From contig DAOVIO010000106.1 in the NCBI GenBank assembly GCA_030673645.1, positions 1 through 14,087 of the forward strand: a DNA stretch of 14,087 nt, in the 5' to 3' direction. This stretch comes from JAGLSB01 sp023135955. GTDB lineage: Bacteria; Bacteroidota; Bacteroidia; Bacteroidales; GCA-2748055. The notes beneath the pieces are model-generated. The model did no database searches. It was not told the DNA's origin and was given only the letters and a program-made list of their open reading frames with translations. The translations under genes and the position numbers were made by a program. This document shows, one piece after another, positions 1-6,254 of the stretch. The first letter of the stretch is position 1, and each line of letters starts with the position of its first letter.

Positions 1-332
1 ACCCGATAAAAGGAATTAGTGGAATCGTCTCATTAATTCAAGGGCAAGGTTATGGTAAAGTACTTATGCAAGAAATAAGAGACTATTTAGAACAGGAAAA
101 CTTAATGGGTATTGGATTCTGTACAAGAAAAAATAATCCATTCTATAAAAAATGTAATTTTCTTGTTGAAAACGATCTGATAAATAGATTTACGTATAAG
201 GACAATAACGGAAACTTGAATTATAATCCTGATGGGAATGACGATGTTCTATACTTCAACGATAAGTATTCTTTGTTTCAAAAATTAATCTCATCTCCAA
301 AAGCAAAAGTATATATACCTTTTTGGTGGTAA
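1..332 (+). CDS. GNAT-family N-acetyltransferase, C-terminal part (5' end outside window)
   Basis: The frame is open from the window edge (first full codon at 3) to a TAA at 330-332, giving about 109 residues. It contains the GNAT motif A that binds the acetyl-CoA pyrophosphate, seen as QGQGYGKVLMQEI (nt 39-77, pattern Q-x-x-G-x-G), preceded by a hydrophobic strand (GISGIVSLI). After it come GIGFCTRKNNPFYKKCNF, which resembles the motif B region in which an aromatic residue follows an Asn/Pro-type turn, and a C-terminal tail ending in aromatic residues (PFWW). The family moves an acetyl group from acetyl-CoA to an amine. Nothing here identifies the substrate. An ATG at 66 lies inside the acetyl-CoA motif and is not the real start. 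No neighbour shares its transcript inside the window: the next gene begins 440 bp downstream behind its own promoter. Confidence 0.75.
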   Translation, partial: PIKGISGIVSLIQGQGYGKVLMQEIRDYLEQENLMGIGFCTRKNNPFYKKCNFLVENDLINRFTYKDNNGNLNYNPDGNDDVLYFNDKYSLFQKLISSPKAKVYIPFWW

Positions 333-388
333 ATCCGCTCCTGCTTTCCGAAAAAGACACACGAAAATCAAAATAATAAAGCCTTGCT

Positions 389-513
389 GAGGGTGAGGAC
401 GAGATTGCTTCACTCACCCTCGTACCTCGGGCTCCTTCGCAAATACGGGGCTTTTATCCCCTACCCCCGATTAGGTTTGGTCTTTGCGAGTCGCCGAGGC
501 GAAGCAATCTCGT
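389..513. repeat. REP-like imperfect inverted repeat with nested hairpins
   Basis: The outer arms ACGAGATTGCTTC (399-411) and GAAGCAATCTCGT (501-513) are exact reverse complements of 13 bp. Inside them CCTCGG (425-430) pairs with CCGAGG (494-499), and CGCAAA (438-443) pairs with TTTGCG (483-488), so most of the element can fold into one long imperfect stem. A competing 9-bp hairpin, GAGGGTGAG (389-397) with CTCACCCTC (413-421), uses the same left arm. GGGG (447-450) and CCCC (458-461) form a small apical stem. The element is clearly more GC-rich than its surroundings. It carries no reading frame and no T-tract, so it does not look like a simple terminator. Only one copy lies in the window, so its repetitive nature in the genome is inferred from its form. 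Confidence 0.6.
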
Positions 514-678
514 ATTGTTTGCGGTTACTCGATTCAAAGAAAATATAATACAATGTGTCAAATTAATTATTATAGTCAAATATTTCCATTTTAATAATCT
601 TTAACATATTCCTGGAATCTTTGTATGCTTCTAATATACTGTTCGTTACAATCCACAACCTTATATTTTTTTATTTTA
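514..678. other. AT-rich intergenic stretch, no gene seen
   Basis: This is the part of the 442-bp gap between the acetyltransferase and the repressor gene that is not covered by the inverted repeat or the operators. It is strongly AT-rich. I find no convincing reading frame, RNA gene or hairpin with a T-tract. It may contain upstream promoter sequence, but nothing specific can be supported. Confidence 0.5.
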
Positions 679-696
679 CTACGAAATTATTCGTAG
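679..696. promoter_or_regulatory. Operator dyad 1 for the BlaI-type repressor
   Basis: CTACGAA (679-685) and TTCGTAG (690-696) are perfect reverse complements separated by 4 bp. The dyad lies just upstream of the -33 element at 702-705. The core TACGAA-N4-TTCGTA is the same as in the two dyads downstream. BlaI/MecI/CopY proteins bind short dyads of this size as dimers and control their own operon, so assignment to the adjacent repressor is a strong inference from position and symmetry. Confidence 0.8.
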
Positions 697-701
697 AAAT
701 A

Positions 702-733
702 TTTGCATGTACGAAATACTTCGTATATATTTG
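702..733 (+). promoter_or_regulatory. Bacteroidota-type promoter of the repressor/peptidase operon
   Basis: TTTG at 702-705 (-33 element) and TATATTTG at 726-733 (-7 element, consensus TAnnTTTG) are separated by 20 bp, matching the known Bacteroides sigma factor promoter layout. The predicted start of transcription is about 737-742, leaving a leader of roughly 35 nt before the ATG at 775. Operator 2 exactly fills the spacer and operator 3 covers the predicted transcription start, so a bound repressor should block polymerase directly. Confidence 0.75.
710..725. promoter_or_regulatory. Operator dyad 2, inside the promoter spacer
   Basis: TACGAA (710-715) and TTCGTA (720-725) with a 4-bp spacer form the same dyad core as operators 1 and 3. 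It ends one base before the -7 element begins at 726. The centre-to-centre distance to operator 1 is 30 bp and to operator 3 is 26 bp. Confidence 0.85.
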
Positions 734-735
734 CC

Positions 736-751
736 TACGAAAGTGTTCGTA
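736..751. promoter_or_regulatory. Operator dyad 3, over the predicted transcription start
   Basis: TACGAA (736-741) and TTCGTA (746-751) with a 4-bp spacer. It begins three bases after the -7 element. Bound repressor would cover the transcription start and early transcribed region. Confidence 0.85.
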
Positions 752-774
752 ATAGAAAGTTAAATAATAGACTA

Positions 775-1158
775 ATGCACAATAATACATTTCAACAACC
801 GACTGATTCTGAACTAGAGGTTCTCACTATTTTATGGAAATACGGCACTTCTACTGTAAGATTTATAAATGATAAATTGAATGAAAGTAGAAAAGTAGGA
901 TATACTACTACTTTGAAAATCATGCAGATAATGTTCGAAAAGAAACTTTTAATCAGAGAACAGGAAGGAAAATCACATAAATATACACCTGCAATTGAGG
1001 AAAATGCCATTCAAGATCGTCTTATTAATAAAATCCTAGATTCAGCCTTTGGAGGTTCAGCGTCGAGTTTAGTAATGCAGACCCTTGGAAATCATAAAGC
1101 TTCCAGTGCAGAACTGGATGAAATAAGAAAACTTATTGATGACTTAGGCAAAAAATAA
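775..1158 (+). CDS. BlaI/MecI/CopY-family winged-helix repressor
   Basis: A 127-residue protein of normal length for the family. Residues about 9-73 form the winged helix: PTDSELEVLTILWKYG is the first helix, followed by GYTTTLKIMQIMFEKKLL (recognition helix, residues 42-59) and the wing with GKSHKYTPA. The C-terminal part (NKILDSAFGGSASSLVMQTL) is the usual dimerisation region. In this family the repressor blocks its own operon until the partner membrane peptidase triggers its cleavage. The frame continues upstream to an ATG at 703, but that codon lies within the -33 promoter element and the intervening 24 codons are operator DNA, so I choose the ATG at 775. The stop is followed after 4 bp by the M56 peptidase gene, so the two are co-transcribed and presumably form a sensor-repressor pair. 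Target genes beyond this operon are unknown; no beta-lactamase or penicillin-binding protein gene is in view. Confidence 0.9.
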   Translation: MHNNTFQQPTDSELEVLTILWKYGTSTVRFINDKLNESRKVGYTTTLKIMQIMFEKKLLIREQEGKSHKYTPAIEENAIQDRLINKILDSAFGGSASSLVMQTLGNHKASSAELDEIRKLIDDLGKK

Positions 1159-1162
1159 AGTT

Positions 1163-3196
1163 ATGATGCCGGAAATTATTGATTATGGAATAATGCATTC
1201 ATTAGGTATGACCCTTCTTCATTCCTTGTGGCAGGTTCTGGCTGTATATATTATTTTAAGAATTGTGCTTAGTCTCCTGAAAAGTACCGACTCCAGTTCA
1301 AAATATAATATCTCTGCAATTTCAATGCTTGTTATCTTAGGATTCGCAATAATCACATTTTCGATTTATGAAAGAATGGATAATCAGGATGAATCCCTGG
1401 TTTTTTATCACCTAACGAAATTTAACGAGACAGGATCCAAGGAAGTCATGTCATACCCAATTCCCTTAGCCCATGAATTGGGGATAACACCACAAAAAAC
1501 AATATTAGACTATTTGCCATGGTTTGTTCTTGTCTATGCATTGGGAATAATTTTTCTGAGTTTCCGCCTGGCATTTGGCCTTATATATTTAAAAAAATAC
1601 CGCTATGCAGGAATCGTACAAATAAGTGATGACCTTGAAAAGTTGTTCCTCAAACTTCATAAACAACTTAAAATAAAAAGACAAGTATCAATAGTTGAAT
1701 CTGTACTAATACAAGTGCCATTCGTCTTAGGATACCTTAAACCTGTTGTAATTGTGCCTGCCGGAATATTATTAAACATTCCATTTAATCAGGTTGAGGT
1801 TATTTTAGCACATGAACTTGCACATATTAAAAGAAATGATTTTCTAATAAATATAATACAGTCGGTTGTGGAATTATTATTTTTCTATCATCCGTTTATC
1901 TACCTAATCTCTAAACATATACGTGACGAAAGAGAAAATTGTTGCGACGACATTGCCTTGAATTATTGCAACGATTCCACACAATATGTTAATGCATTAG
2001 CCAATATGGAAAGTGTACGAATGAATCTATCCCCTTCGGCGATAGCTTTTGTTAAAAAGAAAAATAGTTTATTAAAACGTGTTTCAAGAATTTTAAAACC
2101 AAATGTTATGAAAACTAAATTATCAGATAGAATCTTCGCAGGATTAATTGTTGTCGCCGGACTCTCAACAATATTGATTATGGGTGCGGCAGCATTAAAT
2201 AATATACCTGTGGATGATCAAAATGTACCTACAAAGGATTTATCAATTAATCTGAGTAATCTTTATGATAAAGATGTTATTATTTCCGACAGCATAGTGG
2301 AATTTGATGATGGTAAAATCATCACACACAGAAAAAATGAAAAAGGAAAGAAAGAAGAAATTGAGATGGAATTTGACAATGGGGAACTCACTGAAATAAT
2401 TGTGGATGGGAAAAAAGTTCCTGAAAAAGATCACCATCTCTATAAAGATGTTGTAAAGAGCACATTGGTTGAAGTAAAAGAAGCTCAAAAGGATATATTT
2501 GATGCTCAAAAAGAATTAGCTGAAGTTGACTATGAAGAATTTAGAAGAGATATAGATGAGGCAATGGCCGAACTTGAAAATATTAATCATGAACAGATAA
2601 TGAGAGAAGTTGAAGAAGGAATGGCTGAGGCTAAAGCAGCAATGGCAGAGATCGATATCGAAGCGATCCGGGAAGAGATTGCTGAAGCTATGGAAGATAT
2701 TGATATTGAAGGAATTCGAATGGAAGTGGAGGAAGCAATGAGGGAAATTGATTTAGAAAATATCAATTTACAAATTGATTCAGCTATGAATTCGATAGAT
2801 TGGGAAGAGATCCAATTTGAAATACAACAGGAAATTGAGGATGCTAAAATGTCTGAAAAAGACATGCAGGAAGTAATGGAAGCAATAGAGTCTATTGATT
2901 GGGATATTATAGGCGGCTCAATAAATCTGGGGTTAGATGTCGCTTTTCAAACCCTTGAAGGCCTCGATGAAATAATTGGAGAAAGCGTTGCTTTAGGTTT
3001 AGGTATAAGTGAAGAAGTATTGCTGAACCTGGATGAAACTATTTTCATGGCTCTTGAAAGTGTTAAATCTCTTAATTCTGAAAAACTAATTAAAGAAATA
3101 GAGGAAGCTAACTTAGAGATTGAGAGAGAAAAGGAGAAACTGGATACACTAGAGAAGGATATGGAGGAGGCTCTGGATAAGATGGAGAAAAAATAA
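1163..3196 (+). CDS. M56-family (BlaR1/MecR1-type) membrane metallopeptidase with acidic repeat region
   Basis: A 677-residue integral membrane protein. Hydrophobic segments lie at about 15-40, 51-68, 119-143 and 324-345. Between the third and fourth sits the cytoplasmic zinc peptidase: HELAH at 217-221 gives two zinc ligands and the catalytic Glu218, and RDERENCCDD at 254-263 supplies the likely third ligand (Glu258). In BlaR1 the C-terminal region outside the membrane is a penicillin-binding domain. Here the roughly 330 residues after the last membrane segment show no Ser-x-x-Lys or Lys-Thr-Gly signature. They contain a FDDG...VDGKKVPEKD segment (VDGKKVP at 414-420) and then a very acidic helical stretch with four in-register 16-residue repeats (491-554) and a coiled C-terminal tail (about 640-677). 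Expected role: sense an envelope signal and cause cleavage of the adjacent repressor. The signal is unknown. A second ATG at 1166 could also be the start. A terminator follows the stop. Confidence 0.88.
   Translation: MMPEIIDYGIMHSLGMTLLHSLWQVLAVYIILRIVLSLLKSTDSSSKYNISAISMLVILGFAIITFSIYERMDNQDESLVFYHLTKFNETGSKEVMSYPIPLAHELGITPQKTILDYLPWFVLVYALGIIFLSFRLAFGLIYLKKYRYAGIVQISDDLEKLFLKLHKQLKIKRQVSIVESVLIQVPFVLGYLKPVVIVPAGILLNIPFNQVEVILAHELAHIKRNDFLINIIQSVVELLFFYHPFIYLISKHIRDERENCCDDIALNYCNDSTQYVNALANMESVRMNLSPSAIAFVKKKNSLLKRVSRILKPNVMKTKLSDRIFAGLIVVAGLSTILIMGAAALNNIPVDDQNVPTKDLSINLSNLYDKDVIISDSIVEFDDGKIITHRKNEKGKKEEIEMEFDNGELTEIIVDGKKVPEKDHHLYKDVVKSTLVEVKEAQKDIFDAQKELAEVDYEEFRRDIDEAMAELENINHEQIMREVEEGMAEAKAAMAEIDIEAIREEIAEAMEDIDIEGIRMEVEEAMREIDLENINLQIDSAMNSIDWEEIQFEIQQEIEDAKMSEKDMQEVMEAIESIDWDIIGGSINLGLDVAFQTLEGLDEIIGESVALGLGISEEVLLNLDETIFMALESVKSLNSEKLIKEIEEANLEIEREKEKLDTLEKDMEEALDKMEKK
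2633..2824 (+). repeat. Four tandem 16-codon repeats in the M56 protein
   Basis: Residues 491-506, 507-522, 523-538 and 539-554 align without gaps to the pattern x-x-A-M-x-x-I-D-x-E-x-I-x-x-x-(I/V). Examples are AEAMEDIDIEGIRMEV and DSAMNSIDWEEIQFEI. Degenerate copies flank the block (about 463-490, and MEAIESIDWDIIGGSI at 572-587). The DNA copies have diverged much more than the protein, which suggests selection on the protein pattern rather than recent duplication. The spacing suits a long amphipathic helix, although 16 is not a classical heptad multiple. Confidence 0.8.
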
Positions 3197-3225
3197 ATAT
3201 AGTTTAAATATTAAATTAAGACAAA

Positions 3226-3253
3226 AGTCGCCAAGCCCATGGCGACTTTTTTT
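3226..3253 (+). terminator. Intrinsic terminator after the BlaI/M56 operon
   Basis: AGTCGCCA (3226-3233) pairs perfectly with TGGCGACT (3240-3247) around a 6-nt loop, followed by a run of T to 3253. It lies 30 bp after the M56 stop codon and separates this operon from the next gene. Confidence 0.9.
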
Positions 3254-3359
3254 ATAGGCAAAAAATTTCATGAAATATTATATTTCAAATTAATGTAAAA
3301 AATGATTATTCCGTTTATAACTTATATGAAAGCTATTAATCTTTTGCTGATAATCTAAC

Positions 3360-3367
3360 TATATTTG
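3360..3367 (+). promoter_or_regulatory. Possible -7 promoter element of the 7TM-SpoIIE gene
   Basis: TATATTTG matches TAnnTTTG exactly and lies 43 bp before the chosen ATG (3410). A TTTG at 3343-3346 is only 13 bp upstream, which is too close for a normal -33 element, so the promoter assignment rests on the -7 box alone. The AT-rich 3254-3359 stretch holds nothing else I can name. Confidence 0.4.
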
Positions 3368-3409
3368 ACTTGTAAAAAAAAGATAATTACAAGAAATATT
3401 TCAAACCGA

Positions 3410-5497
3410 ATGTTGAATAAGTTTCTTCTTTCGTGCCTTATATTATTAGCCAGTTTACCAATCATAAATGGTCAGGATACTCTACGTCTTTCTGGAGATG
3501 GTGAGCGTTGGAATGTTGACCCTGACCTTATAGATTATTTTCAGGTAGCTCAGCAGGAATTCGATCCCGATTCGGTAAAATTTTACAAATTCAATCAATG
3601 GAATGACAGTTTAAATCTGAAATTCAATAAAGAAGACAACCTGATCATTTTTCGTGTCTTAGTAAAAAATGAACTCGATAAAAAAGTAGAAATTGGATTA
3701 TCAGGAAATTTATCTAATGGCAGCAGAATATTCTATTTTAATTCTAAGGGTGAAAATATAGAGGCTGACTTATTAAATATAAGGGGGCGTGATATTTATG
3801 GTAGAATTCAGATTAAAGAGGATGAGCAAATTGAAATTTTTCTAGAGATTAAGTCAAAGTCTTCAAATCTGGGAGATCGGGGCAGGGTTCTTAATTTGGA
3901 AATTCATGATTTTGAGAGGCTCATAACCAAAGAACTTAGCAGCAGGTTTATTCATTCATTACTACTTGGCTTATTGCTTTTTAGTGCAGTATTAAACCTC
4001 ATTTTAGGAATAATTCTGCAGCGGAAATCCCATGTTGGTTTATTTTTCTATTTGTTGAGTTTATTACTCTTTGCATTCTCATACCTGGGTTTTTACGATG
4101 AATTTTTCAGTAAAGGGGAGATTCACATACCAATAAGCCTTCCAGTATATTTTCTAACACTTATACTTTTTCTGCAGGTAAGCAAACGTTACCTTCAACT
4201 AGAAAAGAATCTTCCAGGTTGGAATACTATCACTAATCTTATAATGTTTTTCCTTGCATTGAGTATCCCATATTATTATCTCACAGTTTATATTGACAAA
4301 TTCTTTAATAATTTTCTGGCTTTCTCATCTTTATTTTTCTTTGTTATTGCGGCCTTAATGGGACTGATAGAATCAGTAATACTGTTTAAAAAAGAGCCAA
4401 AGGCAAAATACTTTCTCATTGCTAATTTAATTGTTGTTATCTCTTTAGGAATAAATATTTTCCTGGGAAACAAATATCCCGTTGTTGTTGGTTCAGTTTT
4501 ACAAGGATTTATTTTTACAATTGGTCTGGCTGAGGAAATTAAAATTCTGGACCAACAAAAACTAAAATTTCAGCAAAGCCTTATCGGACAGCTTAAAGTA
4601 AACTTAAAGTTCAAGGAAGATCAAACTGTTGTACTTGAAAAAAAGGTGGATGAGAGAACAGGAGAATTAAAGCGTGCTAACAGTGAATTAACAGAGAAAA
4701 ATAATATTGTAGAACAACAAAAAGAATTACTGGAATTTAGGAGTAAGGAAATTAAAGACAGCATCCAATATGCCAAAAGAATTCAGACAGCCTCCTTCCC
4801 TTCTCGTAAAATATTAGAGAAAATTACAGACGACTATTTTATTTTCTATAAACCAAGGGATATTGTAAGTGGTGATTTCTATTGGTTTGGTGAGGTAGAC
4901 GATAAAGTCATACTTATTGCATCAGATTGTACCGGACATGGAGTTCCTGGTGCCTTTATGAGTATGTATGGGATTGCTTTCCTGAATGAAATAGTTAATA
5001 AACAAAAAATTTATTTTCCGAATGAGATTTTAAACATTTTGCGAGAAAAAATTTCAGGATCCTTAAATAGTGAGGATGACGAATTTGAAACAATGGACGG
5101 TATGGATATGTCGGTTCTCACATTTGATAAGACAAATTCCAAAATATATTTTTCAGGAGCTTTTAATTCTCTTTTCTTTTTCCGAAATGAAGAACTGCAA
5201 ATAATTAACGCTGATAAAATGCCTGTGGCATATTATCAAAAAATGGATCCTTTTGCCCTTCATAGCATGGAATTAATAAAGGGTGATAGTTTTTATATTT
5301 TCACAGATGGACTAATTGACCAGTTTGGAGGTATAAAAGGTAAAAAATTCCTTACTAAGCGTCTGAAAGAAATTCTAATGAATATTAGTCATCTTCCAAT
5401 GGCTGAGCAACATTCGCAAATAAATCAAACTTTCACTGATTGGAAAGGAAATTACTTCCAGGTAGATGATGTTCTAATGATAGGACTTAGGGTTTGA
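3410..5497 (+). CDS. 7TM-DISM sensor with C-terminal SpoIIE/PP2C-type phosphatase
   Basis: A 695-residue membrane protein. Domains in order: signal peptide (MLNKFLLSCLILLASLPIING, cleavage likely before QD); an extracytoplasmic beta-rich domain to about 175, of the type found before 7TM-DISM modules; seven hydrophobic segments between about 180 and 375; a coiled-coil linker (about 380-450); and a SpoIIE phosphatase domain (about 455-695). Metal-binding and core motifs are present: GDFYW with Asp489, ASDCTGHGVPGAFMS with Asp506, FTDGLIDQFGG with Asp633, and DDVLMIG with Asp686/687. Family members dephosphorylate anti-sigma-factor antagonists or similar Ser/Thr phosphoproteins in response to a signal. 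No partner anti-sigma or antagonist gene is nearby, so the target is unknown. The frame extends upstream to a TTG at 3365, but that lies in the predicted -7 box, and the ATG at 3410 gives a standard signal peptide. It converges on the kinase gene with 23 bp between, and I see no terminator there. Confidence 0.88.
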   Translation: MLNKFLLSCLILLASLPIINGQDTLRLSGDGERWNVDPDLIDYFQVAQQEFDPDSVKFYKFNQWNDSLNLKFNKEDNLIIFRVLVKNELDKKVEIGLSGNLSNGSRIFYFNSKGENIEADLLNIRGRDIYGRIQIKEDEQIEIFLEIKSKSSNLGDRGRVLNLEIHDFERLITKELSSRFIHSLLLGLLLFSAVLNLILGIILQRKSHVGLFFYLLSLLLFAFSYLGFYDEFFSKGEIHIPISLPVYFLTLILFLQVSKRYLQLEKNLPGWNTITNLIMFFLALSIPYYYLTVYIDKFFNNFLAFSSLFFFVIAALMGLIESVILFKKEPKAKYFLIANLIVVISLGINIFLGNKYPVVVGSVLQGFIFTIGLAEEIKILDQQKLKFQQSLIGQLKVNLKFKEDQTVVLEKKVDERTGELKRANSELTEKNNIVEQQKELLEFRSKEIKDSIQYAKRIQTASFPSRKILEKITDDYFIFYKPRDIVSGDFYWFGEVDDKVILIASDCTGHGVPGAFMSMYGIAFLNEIVNKQKIYFPNEILNILREKISGSLNSEDDEFETMDGMDMSVLTFDKTNSKIYFSGAFNSLFFFRNEELQIINADKMPVAYYQKMDPFALHSMELIKGDSFYIFTDGLIDQFGGIKGKKFLTKRLKEILMNISHLPMAEQHSQINQTFTDWKGNYFQVDDVLMIGLRV

Positions 5498-5520
5498 TTA
5501 ATTTACTGAAAATAATATTA

Positions 5521-6186
5521 TCATACCAATTCGCCAGTTTCAGGATCAGTTAATTGATAACTCTTATTGATGATATAATTAGCAAGTGGCTTCAGTTTTA
5601 TCACACTCTGATGTTCTCTTTCGAGAATAGCCATACGGAAATTATTCAATTTTTCTTTTCCCCTGACGATCTGTATCATTTTGGTCTCATGATAAGTTAG
5701 ATCAATATGAATTCGCATATCAATATTCTTAGCTTTCAGGGCATAAAGCCCATCAATAATTAACATATCGATCTTTTTAAAATCGGTTATTAACTTATCT
5801 ACTTGTTCAGGGATTATATCAATGCAAGGCATCATGGATTCTCTGTCTTCCTTAAAATCCTTTATATTTCCTTGCAACAAATTCCAATCGTATTCATTTA
5901 CTCCTACGGTTCTCATCCCTTTCTCTTTTCTCCATTCAGTTCTTAATAATGGGGGAACTTTATAATAATTATCGGCATGCAGGATTTTTACTCTAATACT
6001 TAATTTTTTCAATTCTTTAGCAAGAGCATGAGAGACTTCAGATTTTCCGGCACCCGATTCACCCGAAATGGCTACAATGTATTTGTAGAATTTAGATTTT
6101 GTCTTTTTATCTTCTATAACTTTTTCAGCAATTGAACTTGCTGCAGCTTTATGCATATCACGAATTAGGAGAACGTCACCCAACAT
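5521..6186 (-). CDS. P-loop kinase of the uridine kinase/phosphoribulokinase type
   Basis: A 221-residue soluble protein. Walker A GESGAGKS is at residues 42-49. HADNYYKVPP (70-79) corresponds to the substrate-binding Asp/Tyr segment of uridine kinases. GVNEYDW (95-101) is like the G-x-x-x-x-DHP/YDW segment, and the Walker B-like strand MLIIDGLYAL is at 141-150. A basic helix (RGKEKLNNFRMAILEREH) near the C-terminus resembles the lid. The family transfers ATP phosphate to a small hydroxylated substrate (uridine, ribulose 5-phosphate, pantothenate, glycerate). The first 30 residues precede the P-loop as a non-canonical N-terminal extension. It lies 61 bp downstream of the HAD-GH65 gene on the same strand, so it probably belongs to that operon. 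This suggests a sugar or sugar-like acceptor released by the phosphorylase as substrate, rather than pyrimidine salvage. That specificity is inference only. Confidence 0.78.
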   Translation of the reverse strand: MLGDVLLIRDMHKAAASSIAEKVIEDKKTKSKFYKYIVAISGESGAGKSEVSHALAKELKKLSIRVKILHADNYYKVPPLLRTEWRKEKGMRTVGVNEYDWNLLQGNIKDFKEDRESMMPCIDIIPEQVDKLITDFKKIDMLIIDGLYALKAKNIDMRIHIDLTYHETKMIQIVRGKEKLNNFRMAILEREHQSVIKLKPLANYIINKSYQLTDPETGELV

Positions 6187-6224
6187 AACCTACTATTTTT
6201 TTTTAAATTATGATTAAATTTCTT

Positions 6225-6254
6225 CAAACTTACAAATGCTTAATAACTTACAAA
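6225..6254 (-). promoter_or_regulatory. Possible internal promoter for the kinase gene
   Basis: Read on the minus strand, TTTG (6254-6251) and TAAGTTTG (6232-6225) form a -33/-7 pair with an 18-bp spacer, overlapping the stop codon of the HAD-GH65 gene. A second -7-like box, TATCTTTG (6258-6251), overlaps it. The leader to the kinase ATG would be about 30 nt. The spacer is slightly short, so this is a modest prediction. Confidence 0.35.

Noticed and set aside
389..421. Intrinsic terminator for the acetyltransferase gene
   Set aside because: The 9-bp hairpin has a 15-nt loop and no following T-tract, so it fits the REP-like element better.
703..774. N-terminal extension of the repressor from an ATG at 703
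   Set aside because: The codon overlaps the -33 promoter element, the 24 extra codons are operator DNA, and the family's first helix begins right after the ATG at 775.
333..774. tRNA or other structured RNA gene in the first intergenic region
   Set aside because: No cloverleaf, T-arm GTTC motif or known ncRNA pattern could be found. The only structure is the inverted repeat.
2633..2824. Tandem DNA repeat, possibly CRISPR or minisatellite
   Set aside because: The repetition is in the protein. DNA copies are diverged and contiguous without spacers, inside an open reading frame with conserved neighbours.
2587..2865. Minus-strand reading frame rich in Ser and Ile opposite the M56 gene
   Set aside because: It is the complement of the repeated Glu/Met/Ile/Asp codons of the 16-residue repeats. 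It matches no protein family I recognise and has no start signal.
775..3196. Beta-lactam resistance operon
   Set aside because: The gene families match BlaI/BlaR1, but there is no beta-lactamase or penicillin-binding gene and no penicillin-binding sensor domain.
3365..3409. TTG start giving 15 extra residues before the 7TM-SpoIIE protein
   Set aside because: The TTG lies in a TATATTTG promoter box, and the ATG at 3410 directly begins a good signal peptide.
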